Of a stretch of DNA of 64,000 nt, positions 62,863 to 64,000 are shown piece by piece. The notes beneath the pieces were generated by a model. The model was not told where the DNA came from, did no database searches, and worked only from the letters and a program-made list of their open reading frames with translations. Origin of the DNA: CBDDBK01 sp965225715 (GTDB lineage Bacteria > Bacteroidota > Bacteroidia > Cytophagales > Flammeovirgaceae). Position 1 is the stretch's first letter. The number at the start of each line of letters is the position of its first letter. The position numbers were made by a program, and so were the translations under genes. The stretch is from the NCBI GenBank assembly GCA_965225715.1, contig CBDDBK010000004.1, positions 620,001 to 684,000 on the forward strand, read 5' to 3'.

Positions 62863-63621
62863 TTAAAAATGGATAAATTTAAAGATAATAAATTATAAAT
62901 GAATAATTTAGGTTTTAAAATATAGCCTATATATAAGAAAAATGTAAAAGTATTAGTAAAAACTTAAACTTCCAAAAGATACATATCTTTTCATAGCTCA
63001 ATAATTACGAATTAATAATTATAAATCATGAAAATATACAATATGTATACTTTTATCAAATCCATAGTTAAGTAGATGGCTTTTTAGATAAAAAAGCGTA
63101 TGCAATAAGTATCGAAAATAAGATTAGTAAGAAAATAGAATGCTATCTGGAATTATTAATTTAAAATATTAAGTTGAACTCAGGTTGGTTAAGTCATTTG
63201 AAAAAGGATCTTTAGTTAGCTTAACTCATTTATAATGAAAATAAATAGTTCCGAGATAAAAATAACACGGCTATAGAGTAAAAAATTAAGCAAAATAAAC
63301 TAAATGCTGAAAACATTGCTGACGATCATTATTTCTTCTATTTTTTTTAAATTATAAAATAATAACCTTATTATAGTCTTTTTTTTATTTTTCCATAAAA
63401 CTAGCAATCTATAATTGAGAATTATTGTAAAGAAAAGGTATAAATATACTCAATAAGGTATAATCATTTCACTTGAAAAAGGGTTTTTTTGAAGGGTTAA
63501 TTTATAAAAACTCTATTTTTATAAATTGATAATGAGTAACTTATGATATTTTGGAGAAGTACTAATCAAGCAGTTATAATTTTATTTTTATGTTTTAGTT
63601 TTTAATAGCGCTTAAACAAAT
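62863..63621. other. Gap with degenerate family D repeat
   Basis: 759 AT-rich bases. About 63191-63290 reads as an inverted family D element ('GTCATTTGAAAAAGGATC', 'AACTCATTTATAATGAA', 'TCCGAGATAAAAATAACACG' and a terminal GCTATAG). 'CACTTGAAAAAGGG' near 63471 is a further short match. No gene or RNA found. Confidence 0.4.
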
Positions 63622-64000
63622 GCAAGCATATCTATTTCCAGGACAAGGTTCTCAGTTTCCAGGTATGGGACAGGCTTTATATGAAAATATTCAGAGTAGA
63701 GAACTTTTTGACAAAGCCAATAAAATATTAGGTTTTAACATATCTGATATTATGTTTTCAGGTTCAAAAGAAATATTAAGCCAAACCCATATCACCCAAC
63801 CTGCTATTTTCATTCATTCTGTTATTAGAGCCAAAAAAGAAGGAAATATAAAGCCTCAAATGATGGCTGGACATTCTTTAGGGGAATTTTCGGCCTTGAC
63901 GGTTGCTGGTTGTTTAACTTTTGAAGATGGATTGAAGTTGGTACATGCACGGGCTAAAGCTATGCAAAAAGCATGTGATGATAATCCTTCTACTATGGCA
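63622..64000 (+). CDS. fabD: Malonyl-CoA:ACP transacylase, N-terminal part
   Basis: Runs off the window; 126 complete codons. 'AYLFPGQGSQFPGMGQALYE' at the start and the active-site serine in 'MAGHSLGEFSAL' (residues about 83-94) identify it, with 'TQPAIFIHS' before. It loads malonate onto ACP for fatty-acid elongation. 'KLVHARAKAMQKAC' retains the conserved Arg region. The start follows the family. Confidence 0.95.

Overview
The window is AT-rich chromosomal DNA of a free-living member of the Bacteroidota, most likely a Cytophagales-type bacterium. The assignment rests on gene content: a GldF-type gliding/ABC permease, a PorT-like type IX secretion barrel, DUF4292, DUF4159 and DUF6048 proteins, a CrtZ-type carotene hydroxylase, YtxJ, Mpl, BamA, and many secreted TPR and YwqK/MORN-type proteins. 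A Bacteroidota-style -7 element (TAnnTTTG) precedes the SRP RNA. Pyrimidine and NAD biosynthesis genes (pyrF, nadC) argue against a reduced endosymbiont genome. The genus is not resolved.

Layout. 1-5.1 kb: tail of an unknown gene, gldF, pyrF, porT-like, and a Rieske/FMN glutamate-synthase-like protein. 5.1-11 kb: a scrapyard of IS110, IS630 and other IS remnants and MITE-like repeats around a Nudix hydrolase, ytxJ, a DUF445 protein and a methyltransferase-like gene, then an LpxL-type acyltransferase. 12.4-17 kb: rplM-rpsI-rpsB (without tsf), a low-complexity TPR-like protein, a decayed IS5 element and rsmI. 17.2-20.2 kb: a 1004-residue LRR-Roc-COR protein with freshly duplicated repeats. 20.3-24.6 kb: DUF4292, birA, a YHS-domain protein, a sugar nucleotidyltransferase and a DUF6048 protein. 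25.4-30.8 kb: a leftward operon of a holB-like gene, a polyprenyl diphosphate synthase, a YwqK/MORN-type protein and a TPR protein. 31.4-36.6 kb: mpl, IS110 debris, crtZ, carbonic anhydrase, comB and an MBL-fold phosphodiesterase. 36.7-42.8 kb: a type IIG restriction-modification protein, then nadC-GT2-GNAT. 42.9-46.5 kb: tRNA-Gly, tRNA-Leu, ridA, tsf, a small coiled-coil ORF and an RRM protein. 46.7-51.5 kb: a PD-(D/E)XK (Rpn/PDDEXK) protein, an outer-membrane barrel, the SRP RNA, a secreted TPR-like protein and tRNA-Leu. 51.6-64 kb: an oversized trigger factor, a lone metal ABC ATPase, DUF4159, a TPR lipoprotein, Uma2, a TPR protein, an HD hydrolase, bamA and the start of fabD.

The most distinctive property of the window is the dispersed-repeat population. 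At least six families of short, palindromic or inverted-repeat-ended elements occupy most intergenic gaps. Several are non-autonomous remains of IS families whose transposase fragments are also present. Their ends supply stop codons or terminal codons to neighbouring genes (Nudix, ytxJ, the LpxL-type gene), and two gene-sized segments (ytxJ; the methyltransferase) sit between inverted copies. No CRISPR array, prophage or complete, apparently functional insertion sequence was seen. All assignments come from reading the sequence; no database search was run.
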